From Actinomycetota bacterium (GTDB lineage Bacteria > Actinomycetota > Acidimicrobiia > Acidimicrobiales > Ilumatobacteraceae), in the NCBI GenBank assembly GCA_009711295.1, contig WLST01000010.1, forward strand, positions 1 through 35,354: DNA of 35,354 nucleotides, in the 5' to 3' direction. The first letter of the stretch is position 1. Every line of letters starts with the position of its first letter. The position numbers and the translations under genes were made by a program. The notes under the pieces were generated by a model, which saw nothing but the letters and a program-made list of their open reading frames with translations, was not told the origin of the DNA and did no database searches. This document shows positions 33,981 to 35,354 of the stretch, piece by piece.

Positions 33981-34568
33981 TTACAGTTCTTTTTCAATGG
34001 CAAGAAGGTCTTCAGCAGCTTGGCGGACCTGCCAATCACGGTCGAGGAGAGCTTTTTCTAACGCTGCTGTTACTTCGGGACCATCGAAGGGGGCGAGAGC
34101 CAAAATGGCGCGACGCCGTACGGCTGGTTTATCGGCACAGCCTTGCAAGATGACGGGCACGGCCCGTGGGTCGCCGATGGCTCCTAGTGCCGCAATGCAT
34201 GATTCACGAACAATGGCATGGTCGTGATCTGCGCCGCCTTCGAGCAACAAAGCGAATTCTTCAGGGGTCACATCAACTCGTTCGCCTAATGACCACGCAG
34301 CGGTTTCAGCAACGGCAAAGTCAACATCGTGCAAAAGTATGGAGAGGTTGATGCGTGGTTCAACTGCACCGAGTTGAGCCAAGCGGTGACGTACTAACCG
34401 TGATGGGTCAACTTCAGCACGACGGATGTGCTCGTCGGTGAGCACATTATTTTTTAAAAGCCCGTGCAGTGCAAGTGAGCGAATATGGTCGTTGGCGTGT
34501 GTGAAGGCAGCGCACAGCAGTTCAGAGTTGCCTTCATGGCTGGCGAGTAAAACTTCGTGTGCTTGCAT
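33981..34568 (-). CDS. HEAT-repeat protein
   Basis: 195 residues, entirely helical. Tandem helical hairpins of about 30 residues are visible, e.g. HDHAIVRESCIAALGAIGDP, RAVPVILQGCADKPAVRRRA and VTAALEKALLDRDWQVRQAA, with the spaced VR-x-x-A-x-x-A-L-G-x-x-x-D-P pattern of HEAT/PBS-lyase repeats. It is a protein-interaction scaffold, cytosolic, with no catalytic motif. The partner is unknown. The 66-base gap to the Rieske gene downstream holds no obvious feature. Confidence 0.88.
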   Translation of the reverse strand: MQAHEVLLASHEGNSELLCAAFTHANDHIRSLALHGLLKNNVLTDEHIRRAEVDPSRLVRHRLAQLGAVEPRINLSILLHDVDFAVAETAAWSLGERVDVTPEEFALLLEGGADHDHAIVRESCIAALGAIGDPRAVPVILQGCADKPAVRRRAILALAPFDGPEVTAALEKALLDRDWQVRQAAEDLLAIEKEL

Positions 34569-34593
34569 AGCGAGTGGTACTCGATGAACGCTT

Positions 34594-34980
34594 TTACTTC
34601 AGCAAACCGGTAATGGAACCAACTGCCGAGCTCACCACGAACGACAATGCAAAAGCCAAGGTGGCTCCAACCGTGAGGGCAATCGCGAGCAAAAGCCCTG
34701 ACGATTGTGCCTTGCGCGCTGGGGTGGGTTCTTCGTAGAGGGGTTGTTCGCGGCGGTCGACGCGCACAAGTAGCGGTCGAGGGGCGCTTTTCGAGCCATT
34801 GCTGAGGAACCGGTCGATGAGGTTTTGAGCTGTGCCGCCCCGACCCAGAAGAAAGATGGCGATGCAGGCGAGGAAGGTCACTACAACTGCTCGTATGGTG
34901 ACATCACTATTCGAGAGTGCAACAATCGAGAGCGATATGACTGAGTTAACCCCGGAGAAACTATTGAGCACGATGCCCAC
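34594..34980 (-). CDS. Small membrane protein of unknown function, start uncertain
   Basis: The frame stays open to an ATG at 35076, but that start overlaps the divergent protease gene (34982 onward), so GTG at 34980 or 34971, or even GTG 34881, is more likely. It has a hydrophobic segment (TIRAVVVTFLACIAIFLLG), a hydrophilic Arg/Pro-rich middle (APRPLLVRVDRREQPLYEEP), and a second membrane segment (LLLAIALTVGATLAFALSFV). I recognise no family. It ends 25 bases before the HEAT-repeat gene on the same strand. Confidence 0.55.
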   Translation of the reverse strand: MGIVLNSFSGVNSVISLSIVALSNSDVTIRAVVVTFLACIAIFLLGRGGTAQNLIDRFLSNGSKSAPRPLLVRVDRREQPLYEEPTPARKAQSSGLLLAIALTVGATLAFALSFVVSSAVGSITGLLK

Positions 34981-34981
34981 A

Positions 34982-35354
34982 ATGGTACCTCCACCGCCGC
35001 AACCTGCCACACCACACAGGCGTTTGTGGTGGGCCTTACCTATTGTCACGTTGGCGTGGCTGGTCCCATTGGCCATTGTGGTGTCGGGGTCAATGCCTAT
35101 TCAGCGGTGGGAAACTGCTCCCGGTGAAACCAATGCGGTGGGCCCGCGTCTCTCATTCGATGGCGCGAAACGCTATACCTCAGAAAATCCTTTTCTTTTT
35201 GTCACCGCATTCGGAACACAACTCACCGCATTAGAGAGTTTTGTAGGTTGGGTCGACGCCGACATCAATGTGCAAACAAAAAAGCAACGCTTTGGGACCG
35301 TCAACCCCACAGCACAACGTCGTTTGGGTTACCAAGCGATGATTGGTGCAAAGC
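34982..35354 (+). CDS. PDZ/Lon-like secreted protease (YlbL-type), C-terminus beyond the window
   Basis: The frame opens at ATG 34982 and continues past the right edge (124 residues visible). A proline-rich start (MVPPPPQPATPHRR) leads into one membrane helix (LWWALPIVTLAWLVPLAIVV), then QRWETAPGETNAVGPRLSF, RYTSENPFLFVTAFG and ALESFVGWVDADINVQ. This order, a membrane anchor, a P-G-x-x-x-x-V block, a segment ending F-L-x-T-x, then a W-x-D-x-D-x-x-V stretch, resembles the N-terminal part of actinobacterial PDZ-Lon (S16) proteases of the YlbL type. The PDZ and catalytic Ser-Lys domains would lie outside the window. Confidence 0.68.
   Translation, partial: MVPPPPQPATPHRRLWWALPIVTLAWLVPLAIVVSGSMPIQRWETAPGETNAVGPRLSFDGAKRYTSENPFLFVTAFGTQLTALESFVGWVDADINVQTKKQRFGTVNPTAQRRLGYQAMIGAK

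Overview
The window reads as a chromosomal segment from an actinobacterium, most likely of the Acidimicrobiia type with moderate GC. This placement is inferred from gene content and was not computed. The pointers are a HemQ-type coproheme decarboxylase, two F420-type flavin/deazaflavin proteins, a DUF222/HNH (13E12-type) protein, a GlnD with two ACT domains, CIRCE-controlled groEL, a PAC2 protein, and many GTG starts and 1-4 nt stop/start overlaps. Genes are packed tightly. No stretch over 300 bases lacks a gene; the largest gap, about 110 bases before groEL, holds two operators.

Layout. 1-1192 (minus) is a three-gene run: a cysteine-less carboxymuconolactone-decarboxylase-like protein, an AhpD-like protein read through an in-frame UGA, and an EthD-like protein cut by the left edge. 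1247-4290 (plus) is a crotonase paralog coupled to a Cu+ P-type ATPase, facing a sigma-region-4-like regulator (4217-5140). Next are a dienelactone hydrolase and a Crp/Fnr regulator that converge on a hairpin, then ispD-ispF-rlmB-tRNA-Thr and a LytR_C-type membrane protein. 9542-12312 carries glycerate kinase, an amidase and a ubiquitin-like MoaD/ThiS-type protein. groEL follows under two overlapping CIRCE elements. An ATP-grasp protein, hemQ, a DHA2-type exporter, a GT-C-type membrane protein, an unknown protein, glnD and a NUDIX hydrolase run on to 22110. 22112-24161 (minus) holds a PAC2 protein and a second UGA-containing redox gene. The rest holds GNAT and MOSC proteins, a Cys-type glutathione peroxidase coupled to a Bcr/CflA-type MFS transporter, an acyltransferase-SGNH protein, the PPOX-HNH pair, a methyltransferase, a DDN-like reductase, a Rieske oxygenase-TetR operon, a HEAT-repeat protein, a small membrane protein and the start of a PDZ/Lon-like protease at the right edge.

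The most notable result is two separate genes interrupted by a single in-frame TGA exactly where the protein family has a redox cysteine: CxxU in the AhpD-like protein (TGA at 582-584, minus) and UGC in the thioredoxin/TlpA-like protein (TGA at 23814-23816, minus). Each TGA is followed at the right distance by a hairpin whose apical loop contains GU, as expected of a bacterial SECIS element. I read both as selenoproteins and predict that the genome encodes SelA, SelB, SelD and tRNA-Sec, none of which is in this window. An ordinary ORF caller would split or truncate both genes.
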